The translations under genes were made by a program, and so were the position numbers. 57,641 nucleotides of DNA from an uncultured Clostridia bacterium. GTDB taxonomy: Bacteria > Bacillota > Clostridia > Oscillospirales > Oscillospiraceae. The notes under the pieces were generated by a model that was not told the DNA's origin, did no database searches, and worked only from the letters and a program-made list of their open reading frames with translations. Shown here piece after piece: positions 8,057 through 15,150 of the stretch (positions are counted from its first letter, which is position 1; each line of letters opens with the position of its first letter). Where the stretch lies: NCBI GenBank assembly GCA_946547105.1, contig CAMNOV010000004.1, positions 1 through 57,641 of the forward strand. Direction: 5' to 3'.

Positions 8057-8066
8057 CTTGTATGAC
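8037..8066 (-). promoter_or_regulatory. Sigma-E promoter of spoIVA
   Basis: GTCATACA (8066-8059), a 14-nt spacer and CATACACT (8044-8037). The -10 agrees fully with the sigma-E pattern CATACAnT, and the -35 keeps the CATA core. Transcription would start near 8030. In Bacillus, spoIVA is a known sigma-E gene. Confidence 0.75.
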
Positions 8067-8072
8067 ATGCCC

Positions 8073-8840
8073 TCAGGCAAAACGAATGATCGCCTGATGC
8101 GCTGCGGAAATGCGAAATTCCACATCCGGGTGTCTGGATTGAAGCCGGCCCAGAAGCGCGGGGATCACCGGGTTTTCTGTATTGAAATGATCTGCGTCGA
8201 TCAGATTGAGCCCGAGATCAAGCGCTCTTTGGAACTGATGGTACTTGATATCGGCAGTAACATATGTATCACAGCCGAGCGCCGCAGCACGGTCGATGCT
8301 GTCAGCGCCGGAACCACCCATCACGGCGACGCGGTATACCCGTTTTCCGGCGTCAACATAGCGCAATCCGCTGCACCGTAGCGCCTCTTTGACGCGCGGA
8401 AGAAACTCCTGCATAGAAAGCTTGGCGTCAAGAACGCCGACTCTTCCGCAGCCTTCTTCATCCAATGCCGATTCCGTCAGAATCCCGAGAGCGGCCATCA
8501 GCACGTCATTGACGCCGCCGTCAGCGATGTCCAGATTCGTGTGCATGGAGATCACAGAGATACCGTTCTCGATCAGTCTGAGGATTCTGCGTCCCTCCGG
8601 AGTATCATCGGTTACCGAGCGCAGCGGATGAAAGATCAGCGGATGATGAGAAACGATCAAATCGGCCTTCTCCCGGATCGCTTCTTCGATCACCGCATCC
8701 GTCACATCCAGCGAAAGCAGCGTCCTGCTCACGGGCTGATCACCATGCCCAAGCAAAAAACCGGAGTTATCGAAATCCATCTGCAGCTCCAACGGAGCGG
8801 TCTGACAAAGCGTCTGAAAAACATCCCGTACAGTACTCAT
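8073..8840 (-). CDS. NIF3-like dinuclear metal-centre protein
   Basis: The 255-aa product belongs to the NIF3/YqfO family, annotated as GTP cyclohydrolase 1 type 2 homologues. Metal-ligand segments visible are VSHHPLIFHPL with His65/66, MHTNLDIADGG near residue 100, and DADHFNTEN near 215. It is the short form without the internal PII-like insertion found in Bacillus YqfO. The precise substrate of the family is unsettled. Its ATG overlaps the trmK stop codon by one base (TGATG), and the trmK-NIF3 pairing is conserved in Firmicutes. It ends only 7 nt before the -35 box of the spoIVA promoter, and no terminator separates them. Confidence 0.9.
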   Translation of the reverse strand: MSTVRDVFQTLCQTAPLELQMDFDNSGFLLGHGDQPVSRTLLSLDVTDAVIEEAIREKADLIVSHHPLIFHPLRSVTDDTPEGRRILRLIENGISVISMHTNLDIADGGVNDVLMAALGILTESALDEEGCGRVGVLDAKLSMQEFLPRVKEALRCSGLRYVDAGKRVYRVAVMGGSGADSIDRAAALGCDTYVTADIKYHQFQRALDLGLNLIDADHFNTENPVIPALLGRLQSRHPDVEFRISAAHQAIIRFA

Positions 8841-9520
8841 CAGTTTTCCCTCATTGTCTGAAGTTCAAAAAGGCGATGCTGCAGCGCAGCAAGCTGCCGC
8901 TGAGGATCCTCGGATGCCGAGGTCGAAAGGCCGACGATCCTGCGTTCGATCCGCCGGATCTCATGCAGTACCAGTTTTTGATACAGTTCTGGTTCAGCCA
9001 GACCGCGTTTTCCCAGCCAAAGCTCTGCATCGCTCAGCGCTTCGTTCTGACCGGTAAATCCAGCGGCAAGGATCTGATAGATGGTATCGCCGTCCTCAAC
9101 AAGCCGTTCTTCTTCGATGCAAAAACCGTTGTTGCTCAGCCAATAGCGCAGCACCTCCGGCTTGCTCATCGGCTGAAGGATCAGACGGTACGCCGGATCC
9201 ATACACCACTCTGCACGGTCCAGGATCCCGCAGATCGTATCTCCACCCATGCCGGCGATCACGATGGTATCCACCGCATCCGGCAGGCAGGCGTCCAGTC
9301 CGTCAGACAGCAGGAATTGGATCCGATCCGATACACCGGCCTGCGCAGCCGAGCGCCTGGCTGCGGCAAGAGGTCCTTCCCGCAGATCAGAAGCAAAAAT
9401 ATAGCCGGGATAACATTCGCATGCCAGTCGCACCGGCAGATATCCATGGTCCGTTCCAACGTCGATCACGCCCCGTCCGGGACGGATCATTCCGCAAATG
9501 AAGGCAAGTCTCTGATCCAT
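8840..9520 (-). CDS. trmK: tRNA (adenine-22-N1)-methyltransferase TrmK
   Basis: A 226-aa Rossmann-fold methyltransferase. The SAM-binding motif GTDHGYLPV spans residues 22-30, followed by an ASDLREGPL acidic loop and a DTIVIAGMGG motif near 85. This matches TrmK/YqfN, which makes m1A22 in tRNA. The long C-terminal helix characteristic of the family is present (roughly 185-226). It is coupled to the NIF3-like gene by a one-base stop/start overlap. It lies 14 nt after the DUF1858 gene, giving an operon that runs toward spoIVA. Confidence 0.92.
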   Translation of the reverse strand: MDQRLAFICGMIRPGRGVIDVGTDHGYLPVRLACECYPGYIFASDLREGPLAAARRSAAQAGVSDRIQFLLSDGLDACLPDAVDTIVIAGMGGDTICGILDRAEWCMDPAYRLILQPMSKPEVLRYWLSNNGFCIEEERLVEDGDTIYQILAAGFTGQNEALSDAELWLGKRGLAEPELYQKLVLHEIRRIERRIVGLSTSASEDPQRQLAALQHRLFELQTMREN

Positions 9521-9534
9521 CCGTGATATAAGGA

Positions 9535-9735
9535 TCAGAGATTTTCCAGATAATCGACAAGGCCCTCGATGAATTCATCGGGATCAATCCCGTGAACCGC
9601 GCATGCCTCCTCGACCGTCTCTCCGCTGGCCATCGCGCAGCCCATGCAGTGCATGCCGATCGCCTGGAACGCAGGCATGGCCTCCGGGCAGTTGGCGACA
9701 ATATCGCCGATCAAAGTATCTCTGGTAATTTCCAT
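9535..9735 (-). CDS. DUF1858-type redox-disulfide domain protein
   Basis: This 66-aa protein is a stand-alone DUF1858 domain, the family often called hybrid-cluster-protein-associated disulfide domain. It has the typical ITRDTLIGDIV start, a GMHCMGC CxxC pair near residue 30, and an ETVEEACAVHG helix. A redox or metal role is assumed for the family but unproven. GGGAGG lies 7 nt before the chosen ATG at 9735; an adjacent ATG at 9738 would be 4 nt away. It is first in the trmK/NIF3 string. Only about 20 nt separate it from the terminator of the zinc-ribbon gene, leaving no obvious room for a promoter. Confidence 0.85.
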   Translation of the reverse strand: MEITRDTLIGDIVANCPEAMPAFQAIGMHCMGCAMASGETVEEACAVHGIDPDEFIEGLVDYLENL

Positions 9736-9757
9736 CATGAAACCTCCCAAAAATAAA

Positions 9758-9789
9758 AAGGATAGGGACGCGACTGCATCCCTATCCTT
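9758..9789 (-). terminator. Terminator of the zinc-ribbon gene
   Basis: An 11-bp stem (9789-9779 with 9768-9758) and 10-nt loop, then TTTATTTTT on the minus strand. The Shine-Dalgarno of the DUF1858 gene follows directly. Confidence 0.85.
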
Positions 9790-9801
9790 AGGTCAGACAA
9801 C

Positions 9802-10080
9802 TCAGGCCTGGGCCTTCATTCTTGCAAAGCACTCGCTGCAGTACACAGGGCGATCAGACTTGGGCTCGAAGGGAACCTTCGCCTCGCCGCCGCAGGCAGC
9901 GCAGGTAGCGGTGAAGAACTCACGGGGACCGCGAGCAGCGTTCTTGCGAGCGTCACGGCAGGCCTTGCAGCGCTGGGGCTCATTCTGGAAGCCGCGCTCT
10001 GCGTAGAATTCCTGCTCACCGGCGCTGAAAACGAACTCTTTGCCGCACTCTTTGCAAACTAAGGTCTTGTCTTGGTACAT
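9802..10080 (-). CDS. Small zinc-ribbon protein with four CxxC pairs
   Basis: The 92-aa protein carries four CxxC pairs (Cys9/12, 38/41, 60/63 and 81/84), enough for two zinc sites. The Lys-Glu-Phe-Val-Phe and GFQNEPQRCKAC stretches fit the family of probable zinc-ribbon proteins widespread in Clostridia. The role is unknown; RNA or ribosome association is often guessed but not shown. A GAGAGG site 7 nt upstream supports ATG 10080. Codon use is strongly biased to the genome's favoured codons, suggesting high expression. It is followed by a strong terminator. Confidence 0.85.
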   Translation of the reverse strand: MYQDKTLVCKECGKEFVFSAGEQEFYAERGFQNEPQRCKACRDARKNAARGPREFFTATCAACGGEAKVPFEPKSDRPVYCSECFARMKAQA

Positions 10081-10128
10081 TTTGAATCCTCTCTTTTTTT
10101 GCTCTTGCCATTTCGGCTGTATTTGCGT

Positions 10129-10746
10129 TCAGCTTATGCTGATATCGCCAAGATTAAGGTTCCGCGCCAGCTTTCGCCTGATCCGCTGCACGGCGTTATC
10201 GACAGACTTGGTATCTTTGCCAAGCTTCTCGCCGATCTCCTGATAACTGAGTCCTTTCAAATAGAGAGAAAAAACTGTTTTCTCATATTTGGACAGGCAT
10301 TCGGATAAGGCTTTATAAAGTTCTTCCGTGTTCTCTCTGGCTAAAACCACATCCTCGGGGTTGCGATGGAGTTCTTCCAAAACAGCCGATAAACGGGGAT
10401 CGGATTCTTCTGAGAGCTGCTCGAGGGACATACTGTCATTGAGCGGAAAATGCTTTAATCGGGATGCGGATTTGATTGCAGACAGGAGACGCATGCGAAT
10501 GCAATGCTCGGCATAGGTGCGGAAAGCGGCGCCGTTTGACGCATCAAAGCTACGTACCGCGGAGATCAAACCGAAAACGCCCTCCTGAGAGAGGTCCTTT
10601 CCTTCTCCGCCGAACAGCTTCATCGGACGTGCGCAGGCATTGACCAAAGGAAGATAACGCTCTACCAGCGCCTCTTCAGCCAAAGCGTCGCCGCCGGCTG
10701 CCAGCTTTTGCAGTTCAATATCACCTAATACTGCGTAATCAAACAT
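10129..10746 (-). CDS. sigH: RNA polymerase sigma-H factor (Spo0H)
   Basis: A 205-aa sigma-70-family factor that matches SigH. Region 2 holds DLSQEGVFGLISAVRSFD and RTYAEHCIRMRLLSAIK. The linker KHFPLNDSMSLEQ and region 4, with an SYQEIGEKLGKDTKSVDNA helix-turn-helix, closely follow Bacillus Spo0H. Sigma-H drives early sporulation genes, including spoIIA, whose operon lies at 53.7-55.2 kb here. The ATG at 10746 has a poor ribosome-binding site, so translation may be weak. A good sigma-A-type promoter lies 36-63 nt upstream. Confidence 0.92.
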   Translation of the reverse strand: MFDYAVLGDIELQKLAAGGDALAEEALVERYLPLVNACARPMKLFGGEGKDLSQEGVFGLISAVRSFDASNGAAFRTYAEHCIRMRLLSAIKSASRLKHFPLNDSMSLEQLSEESDPRLSAVLEELHRNPEDVVLARENTEELYKALSECLSKYEKTVFSLYLKGLSYQEIGEKLGKDTKSVDNAVQRIRRKLARNLNLGDISIS

Positions 10747-10781
10747 ATATGCTCTATGATATTACCTAAAATTGCAATGTT

Positions 10782-10809
10782 ATTATACCGCAACTTTGTA
10801 TAAAGTCAA
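10782..10809 (-). promoter_or_regulatory. Sigma-A-type promoter of sigH
   Basis: TTGACT (10809-10804), 16-nt spacer, perfect TATAAT (10787-10782). The predicted leader is about 30 nt. Confidence 0.75.
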
Positions 10810-10835
10810 CCTTTTTTTCAAATATTGGGACTTTG

Positions 10836-11876
10836 TCAAATCTCCATCTGCTGCTGTCCCATATATTCGATGCCCAGGTGCTCGTAAGCCTTTCTGGTCA
10901 CACAGCGGCCGCGCGGCGTGCGGGTCAGAAAGCCCTGCTGGAGAAGATAGGGCTCATACATATCTTCCAACGTCACCGCTTCCTCGTTGATGGTCGCAGC
11001 CAGCGTATCCAAACCAACCGGCCCGCCATTATAGAACTCAATGATGCTTCGCAGCATCCGACGGTCCAGCGCATCGAGCCCCAACTCGTCGACCTCCAGA
11101 TTCAGCAGCGCCTGATTGGCGACTTCCCGGGTGATCACACCGTTGGCGCGCACCATGGCAAAATCACGCACGCGCCTGAGCAGCCGGTTGGCGATGCGCG
11201 GCGTGCCGCGGGAGCGGGAAGCGATCTCAAACGCGCCGTCCGCTTCGATATCAACGCCGAGGATGCCGGCCGAACGCTCGATGATCTGCTGCAGCTCTTT
11301 GGGCGAGTAGAGCTCCAGACGCAAAGCAACGCCGAAACGATCGCGCAGCGGCGCTGTCAGCTGACCGGAGCGGGTCGTCGCGCCGATCAATGTAAAATGC
11401 GGCAGATCCAGGTGGATGGAGTTGGCCGAAGGTCCCTTGCCGATGATGATATCAATGGCGAAATCCTCCATCGCGGGATAGAGGATCTCCTCATATGCGC
11501 GGTTCAGACGGTGGATCTCATCCACAAACAAAATATCGCCCTCATTGAGGTTTGTCAGCATGGCAACCAGGTCGCCGGGCTTCTCGATCGCAGGTCCGGA
11601 GGTGATGCGCATATTCACGCCCATCTCGTTGGCAATAACGGCCGCCAGCGTCGTTTTGCCGAGTCCCGGGGGTCCGTGGAGCAGGACGTGGTCCAGAGGC
11701 TCACGGCGCATTTTGGCGGCATTGATGAAAACTTCCAGATTATCCTTCGCCTTGCGCTGACCGATATATTCCCGCAGTGTTTTCGGACGCAGCGAGCCCT
11801 CGTTGCTGTCTTCGGGAATGCTTGCGGTGGTAGTGATAATCTCGTCGTTTTCTTCGGTGGAAAAACTGATACTCAT
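10836..11876 (-). CDS. ruvB: Holliday junction branch-migration ATPase RuvB
   Basis: The 346-aa AAA+ motor drives branch migration with RuvA. Walker A is GPPGLGKTT at 68-76. Walker B is [10 protein letters not shown] near 115, and the sensor [10 protein letters not shown] lies near 165. The C-terminal winged helix contains [10 protein letters not shown]. It follows ruvA by 12 nt as the last gene of ruvCAB. No convincing terminator follows; the sigH promoter lies 27 nt downstream. Confidence 0.97.
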   Translation of the reverse strand: MSISFSTEENDEIITTTASIPEDSNEGSLRPKTLREYIGQRKAKDNLEVFINAAKMRREPLDHVLLHGPPGLGKTTLAAVIANEMGVNMRITSGPAIEKPGDLVAMLTNLNEGDILFVDEIHRLNRAYEEILYPAMEDFAIDIIIGKGPSANSIHLDLPHFTLIGATTRSGQLTAPLRDRFGVALRLELYSPKELQQIIERSAGILGVDIEADGAFEIASRSRGTPRIANRLLRRVRDFAMVRANGVITREVANQALLNLEVDELGLDALDRRMLRSIIEFYNGGPVGLDTLAATINEEAVTLEDMYEPYLLQQGFLTRTPRGRCVTRKAYEHLGIEYMGQQQMEI

Positions 11877-11888
11877 CGTATTCTCCTG

Positions 11889-12485
11889 TTATTTTACCAT
11901 GGACTTCAAAACAGCCTTGATGATCTGTTCGGTCGTCATGCCGGTCAGATCCAGCTTCTTCAGCAGCGGCGCGAGCTCCGAACTGCTGTAGCCGAGAACG
12001 CCGAGGGCGGTGACCGCATCGTTGACGGCGCTGTTCTCCCCGACCTGCACAACGGCCGGCATGGAGATCTCCGCAGCGGAACTCTCCTTTCCGATCTTGT
12101 CCTTGAGCTCAAGGATCACGCGCTGGGCGATCTTTTTGCCGATGCCGGGCGCTACGGTCAGCGCTTTTTCGTTGTTGTTCATCACGGCAAGCGCCAGGCC
12201 CTCCGGCGTATTGGCCGACAGGATCGAAAGAGCAGCCTTCGGGCCAATGCCGGAAACGGAAGTCAGCATTTCAAAGCAGCGGCGTTCACTCTTGGAGTAA
12301 AAGCCGTACAGATCGAATGCGTCTTCCTTCACGGCTTCCGATACGTATAACTTGCACCTTTCGCCCGTTTTGATATAGCTCAGGGTATTCAGTGTGGTAT
12401 TCAGCGCAAAGCCGATGCCTCCGCAATCGATGACGGCCAGATTCTGCCCGACTTCGGAAACGATACCTTCTATATGGTGGAACAT
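11889..12485 (-). CDS. ruvA: Holliday junction DNA-binding protein RuvA
   Basis: A 198-aa protein with the RuvA N-terminal OB fold (MFHHIEGIV start), two helix-hairpin-helix motifs (SGIGPKAALSIL near 80 and APGIGKKIAQRVI near 115) and the C-terminal domain that contacts RuvB. I start at ATG 12485 because it matches the family N-terminus; GAGGAG is 10 nt upstream. It overlaps the end of ruvC by 16 nt, so the two are probably translationally coupled. Confidence 0.96.
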   Translation of the reverse strand: MFHHIEGIVSEVGQNLAVIDCGGIGFALNTTLNTLSYIKTGERCKLYVSEAVKEDAFDLYGFYSKSERRCFEMLTSVSGIGPKAALSILSANTPEGLALAVMNNNEKALTVAPGIGKKIAQRVILELKDKIGKESSAAEISMPAVVQVGENSAVNDAVTALGVLGYSSSELAPLLKKLDLTGMTTEQIIKAVLKSMVK

Positions 12486-12982
12486 TCCTCGCGCTCTCCT
12501 CTGTTCAAAAGTGAGGTCGAACTTCTGGCGTGACACAGGGCCAAAGCCACCGCATCGGCCGCATCGTCCGGTTTGGGTGCTGCTTTCAGATTACACAGGC
12601 GCCGCACCATGTCCATGACCTGTTTCTTCTCCGCCCGCCCATAGCCGACGACAGCCTGCTTGACCTGCAGCGGCGTATACTCAAAAATACGCACCCCGGC
12701 CTGCTGGCAGGACAAAAGGATCACTCCCCTGCCATGTGCCACGGCGATGCCGGTGGTGATATTGGTATTGAAAAAAAGCTCTTCGATCGACACAGCATCC
12801 GGCTTGAAAGCATCCAGCAGCTGCTTCATATCCTGATAAATCTGATCCAGACGGCTGGACAGGCTGGTATGTGCCGGCGTCGTGATCACACCGCATTGCA
12901 GCAGGCGGTATTGGCTGCGTTCCGCATCCAGGACCGCGAACCCGATCGTTGCGATCCCGGGATCGATCCCCAGTATTCTCAT
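12470..12982 (-). CDS. ruvC: Holliday junction resolvase RuvC
   Basis: The 170-aa endonuclease resolves Holliday junctions. The RNase H-like acidic tetrad is visible: Asp7 (GIDPG), Glu67/68 (IEELFF), and Asp140/Asp143 (PDDAADA). Start ATG 12982 matches the family N-terminus and has AGGAT about 9 nt upstream. It is the first gene of ruvCAB; a terminator separates it from xerD. Confidence 0.96.
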   Translation of the reverse strand: MRILGIDPGIATIGFAVLDAERSQYRLLQCGVITTPAHTSLSSRLDQIYQDMKQLLDAFKPDAVSIEELFFNTNITTGIAVAHGRGVILLSCQQAGVRIFEYTPLQVKQAVVGYGRAEKKQVMDMVRRLCNLKAAPKPDDAADAVALALCHARSSTSLLNRGEREECSTI

Positions 12983-13001
12983 ACTATCACATCCTGCGGC
13001 C

Positions 13002-13030
13002 ATTCTATCATAAAAGAAAAAGCAGGGCAA
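13002..13030 (-). promoter_or_regulatory. Possible ruvCAB promoter
   Basis: TTGCCC (13030-13025), 17-nt spacer, TAGAAT (13007-13002). The -35 overlaps the upstream xerD terminator. It is the best candidate in a 70-nt gap and remains uncertain. Confidence 0.4.
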
Positions 13031-13043
13031 GCCCTGCTTTTTT
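13017..13043 (-). terminator. Terminator of xerD
   Basis: AAGCAGGGC pairs with GCCCTGCTT around a very short loop; T-runs flank it on both strands. On the minus strand it ends the xerD transcript. Confidence 0.8.
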
Positions 13044-13053
13044 GTTAAAACTT

Positions 13054-13944
13054 TCAGGCTCTGGGATGAGCCATATTGTAGACGTCCTTCAACTGCTTTT
13101 TTACCAGCTGGGAATATACCTGAGTCGAAGAAATGTCAGCGTGCCCCAGCATCTCCTGGATCGCATGGATGTCTGCTCCGTTTTCCAACAGATGCGCGGC
13201 AAAGGAATGGCGCAGCGTGTGCGGTGTGATTTCCTTGTCGATCTTGGCTTTTTTCTGATAATGCTTGATCAGCTTCCAGAAGCCCTGGCGCGACATCCGT
13301 TCACCGCCGACGTTGACAAACAGGGCCTCCTCATCCGGCATCGCGATCATCTGGGGCCGGACGAGTTCAAGATAGTCAGACAATGCTTTTACAGCCTTCG
13401 GATACATCGGGATATAGCGCTCTTTATCACGGCTGTGGCAGCGGATCACGCCTTCCGTCAGATTGACGTCGGAAATATTGAGATCGATCAGTTCTGTCAC
13501 TCGAATGCCCGTGGCATACAGAAGCTCCAGCATGGCACGATCGCGATAACCCTTGGCGTCGATGCATTCCGGCTGCGCCAGCAGCAGATCGACTTCCTTG
13601 CTGCTCAGGATCTGCGGCAGTTTCTGCGTGCTCTTTTCGGGAACCAGCTTGGTCGCCGGGTTTTTATCGATCATGCGATTGAGCGTCAGATAGGAATACA
13701 GGTTTTTCAGAGAAGCTATATTGCGGGATACGGTGGCGACCGATTTTCCCGCCGCGCGGAGGTGCTCGATATATGCGGACAACTCCTCATCGCTTGCTTC
13801 TGTGATCGGCGATCCGCCGTTATTTTCCTGATAAGCCGCAAACTGATGAATATCACGCATATAGGAACTGAGCGTGTTCGCAGACGCCTTTTTTTCATTT
13901 TTCAGAAACGACTCGAAGAGTTCAATGCATTCTGAATTCAGCAT
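13054..13944 (-). CDS. xerD: Tyrosine recombinase XerD
   Basis: A 296-aa XerD-size recombinase. Active-site residues are Arg148 (TGIRVTEL), Lys174 (SRDKER), His242/Arg245 (HTLRH), His268 (GHAD) and Tyr277 (VYSQL). The XerD-type C-terminal sequence after the Tyr is intact. It probably resolves chromosome dimers at dif with a partner, perhaps the Xer protein at 3350-4348. ATG 13944 is chosen because GGGGGTG lies 8 nt upstream. The predicted 5' leader carries a long inverted repeat. Confidence 0.9.
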   Translation of the reverse strand: MLNSECIELFESFLKNEKKASANTLSSYMRDIHQFAAYQENNGGSPITEASDEELSAYIEHLRAAGKSVATVSRNIASLKNLYSYLTLNRMIDKNPATKLVPEKSTQKLPQILSSKEVDLLLAQPECIDAKGYRDRAMLELLYATGIRVTELIDLNISDVNLTEGVIRCHSRDKERYIPMYPKAVKALSDYLELVRPQMIAMPDEEALFVNVGGERMSRQGFWKLIKHYQKKAKIDKEITPHTLRHSFAAHLLENGADIHAIQEMLGHADISSTQVYSQLVKKQLKDVYNMAHPRA

Positions 13945-13981
13945 ACGGGGATCACCCCCTTTTCCATACAAGCTTCATAAA

Positions 13982-14059
13982 GCGCAGATTGTTATGTTTC
14001 TATTTTGAAATCGATTGAATCCAAAATAAATAATTTATCAATTAACATAACAACAGCGC
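13982..14059 (-). repeat. 78-nt inverted repeat in the xerD leader
   Basis: TTGTTATGTT (13989-13998) is repeated inverted at 14044-14053, bracketed by GCGC at 13982-13985 and 14056-14059. An inner ATTTTG/CAAAAT pair lies at 14002-14007 and 14022-14027. On the minus strand it begins where the predicted xerD transcript starts, so the mRNA could open with a large stem-loop. Confidence 0.5.
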
Positions 14060-14065
14060 AGTAAC

Positions 14066-14094
14066 AATATATTACAGATCAAGAAATTTATCAA
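14066..14094 (-). promoter_or_regulatory. Sigma-A-type promoter of xerD
   Basis: TTGATA (14094-14089), 17-nt spacer, TATATT (14071-14066). Transcription would start near 14059. Confidence 0.55.
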
Positions 14095-14248
14095 GTGATT
14101 TTTGAATTTTTCTTAAAAATTTTTTCTATTTATGTCAACTTGGAGTCGTTGCGCATTCCGTTCCATCGACAGCTTGTATGATGTCAAAAGAAGGCCACAA
14201 GATATCGTTTTCTCTTGGTTTTAGTATCCTTATTTGAGCAAGAACACC

Positions 14249-14671
14249 CTATAGTTTTTTGCTTTTCCTTTGTATAAATCTGGCGGAATTCTTTTTGTAC
14301 GGTCTTCTGATCCACGCTCCGACTGCCGCTCCAAGCAGGCTGCCAGCAAGTACCCGGGCAAGACCCGCCAGATCCACGGATTCGCTGTTGACCAGGAAAC
14401 CGGTCATGAGCAGCGTTGACGCCATAACAAGTCCCAGCAGCGCAGCCGGTATCCACCGATTTCCTTTCGCCTCGTGAAACAAAGAACAGCTCGACGCGGC
14501 TGACGCAAGGAACAGGATCACCGAGGAGGCCGCGGCAATCCATCGACTGTTGAGCTTTAGTCGTAAAATCAGCAGATCCGCGATCAACGCCAGGACAACA
14601 GCGGACAGAAGCCAGATCAGCAGGGAGAACAGGATTTGTTTCGTCCTCCCCTTTTCCAAACTGATACTCAT
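14249..14671 (-). CDS. TIGR04086-type four-helix membrane protein
   Basis: The 140-aa product has four predicted membrane helices (about residues 13-37, 45-65, 74-98 and 103-122) and a basic C-terminal tail. Together with its place next to yajC, this fits the TIGR04086/YrzE family of small membrane proteins. The function is unknown. The only sensible start, ATG 14671, sits directly after the T-run of the yajC terminator. Its Shine-Dalgarno GGGGG is the 3' foot of that hairpin. Expression therefore depends on read-through or on an unseen promoter. Confidence 0.7.
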   Translation of the reverse strand: MSISLEKGRTKQILFSLLIWLLSAVVLALIADLLILRLKLNSRWIAAASSVILFLASAASSCSLFHEAKGNRWIPAALLGLVMASTLLMTGFLVNSESVDLAGLARVLAGSLLGAAVGAWIRRPYKKNSARFIQRKSKKL

Positions 14672-14716
14672 AAAAAACCCCCGACAAAAGATGTGATACA
14701 TCTTATTTGTCGGGGG
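14672..14716 (-). terminator. Terminator of yajC, touching the next start codon
   Basis: On the minus strand, 14716-14699 pairs with 14693-14678 (stem of about 16 bp, small bulge). TTTTTT (14677-14672) follows, and the next gene's ATG starts at 14671. The GGGGG foot doubles as that gene's only Shine-Dalgarno-like sequence. Confidence 0.85.
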
Positions 14717-14744
14717 TAGAATTCATGCCTCTGTCAACGATCCT

Positions 14745-15083
14745 TTATTTGCGCTTGGTGGCAGCCGCTTCCTCAGCTTCCATCTTCGCCGTCGTGGAGA
14801 TCGCCCACTTTTTCACCTGGATGCGAACGCGGTCTTCACCGGTCTCGAAGGTGATGGTGTCCTCGGTCACCTGAACGATCTTGCCGGTGATGCCGCCGAT
14901 CGTGGTGATCTCATCGCCGAGCGACAGCGAATTGCGCATTTCTTCCGCTTTCTTTTTCTTTTTGTTTTCGGGACGGATGATCAGCAGATACATCAGGCCG
15001 AACATCAAAAGAAGCGGGATCAGCATGGTCATCATGCTGCCGGCGCCGGGCTGAGCTGCAGCAGCTTCCAAAAAGAGAGTCAT
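14745..15083 (-). CDS. yajC: Preprotein translocase subunit YajC
   Basis: A 112-aa YajC protein: a short N-terminus, one membrane helix (about 17-36) ending in IIRPENKKKKK, and a soluble domain with the family's GDEITTIGGITGKI stretch near 56-70. YajC binds SecDF and assists protein export. GGAGGTAA lies about 9 nt before ATG 15083. It follows tgt by 67 nt; the queA-tgt-yajC order is common in bacteria. Confidence 0.95.
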   Translation of the reverse strand: MTLFLEAAAAQPGAGSMMTMLIPLLLMFGLMYLLIIRPENKKKKKAEEMRNSLSLGDEITTIGGITGKIVQVTEDTITFETGEDRVRIQVKKWAISTTAKMEAEEAAATKRK

Positions 15084-15150
15084 TATTTAATTACCTCCAG
15101 TTCAATGGTGTGTTTTATTATACATGCCAAAGCATAGATTTGCAAGAACC

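Larger units (their letters stand above)
13945..14248. other. AT-rich intergenic region upstream of xerD
   Basis: About 300 nt of AT-rich DNA with no credible gene on either strand. It contains the xerD promoter and the inverted repeat described separately. A second weaker promoter-like pair reads TTGACA-N17-TAAGAA on the minus strand near 14130. No tRNA or riboswitch was recognised. Confidence 0.6.

Noticed and set aside
13989-14053. dif site near xerD
   Set aside because: The repeat arms resemble a Xer half-site, but they are 45 nt apart instead of 6-8, so this is not a 28-bp dif.
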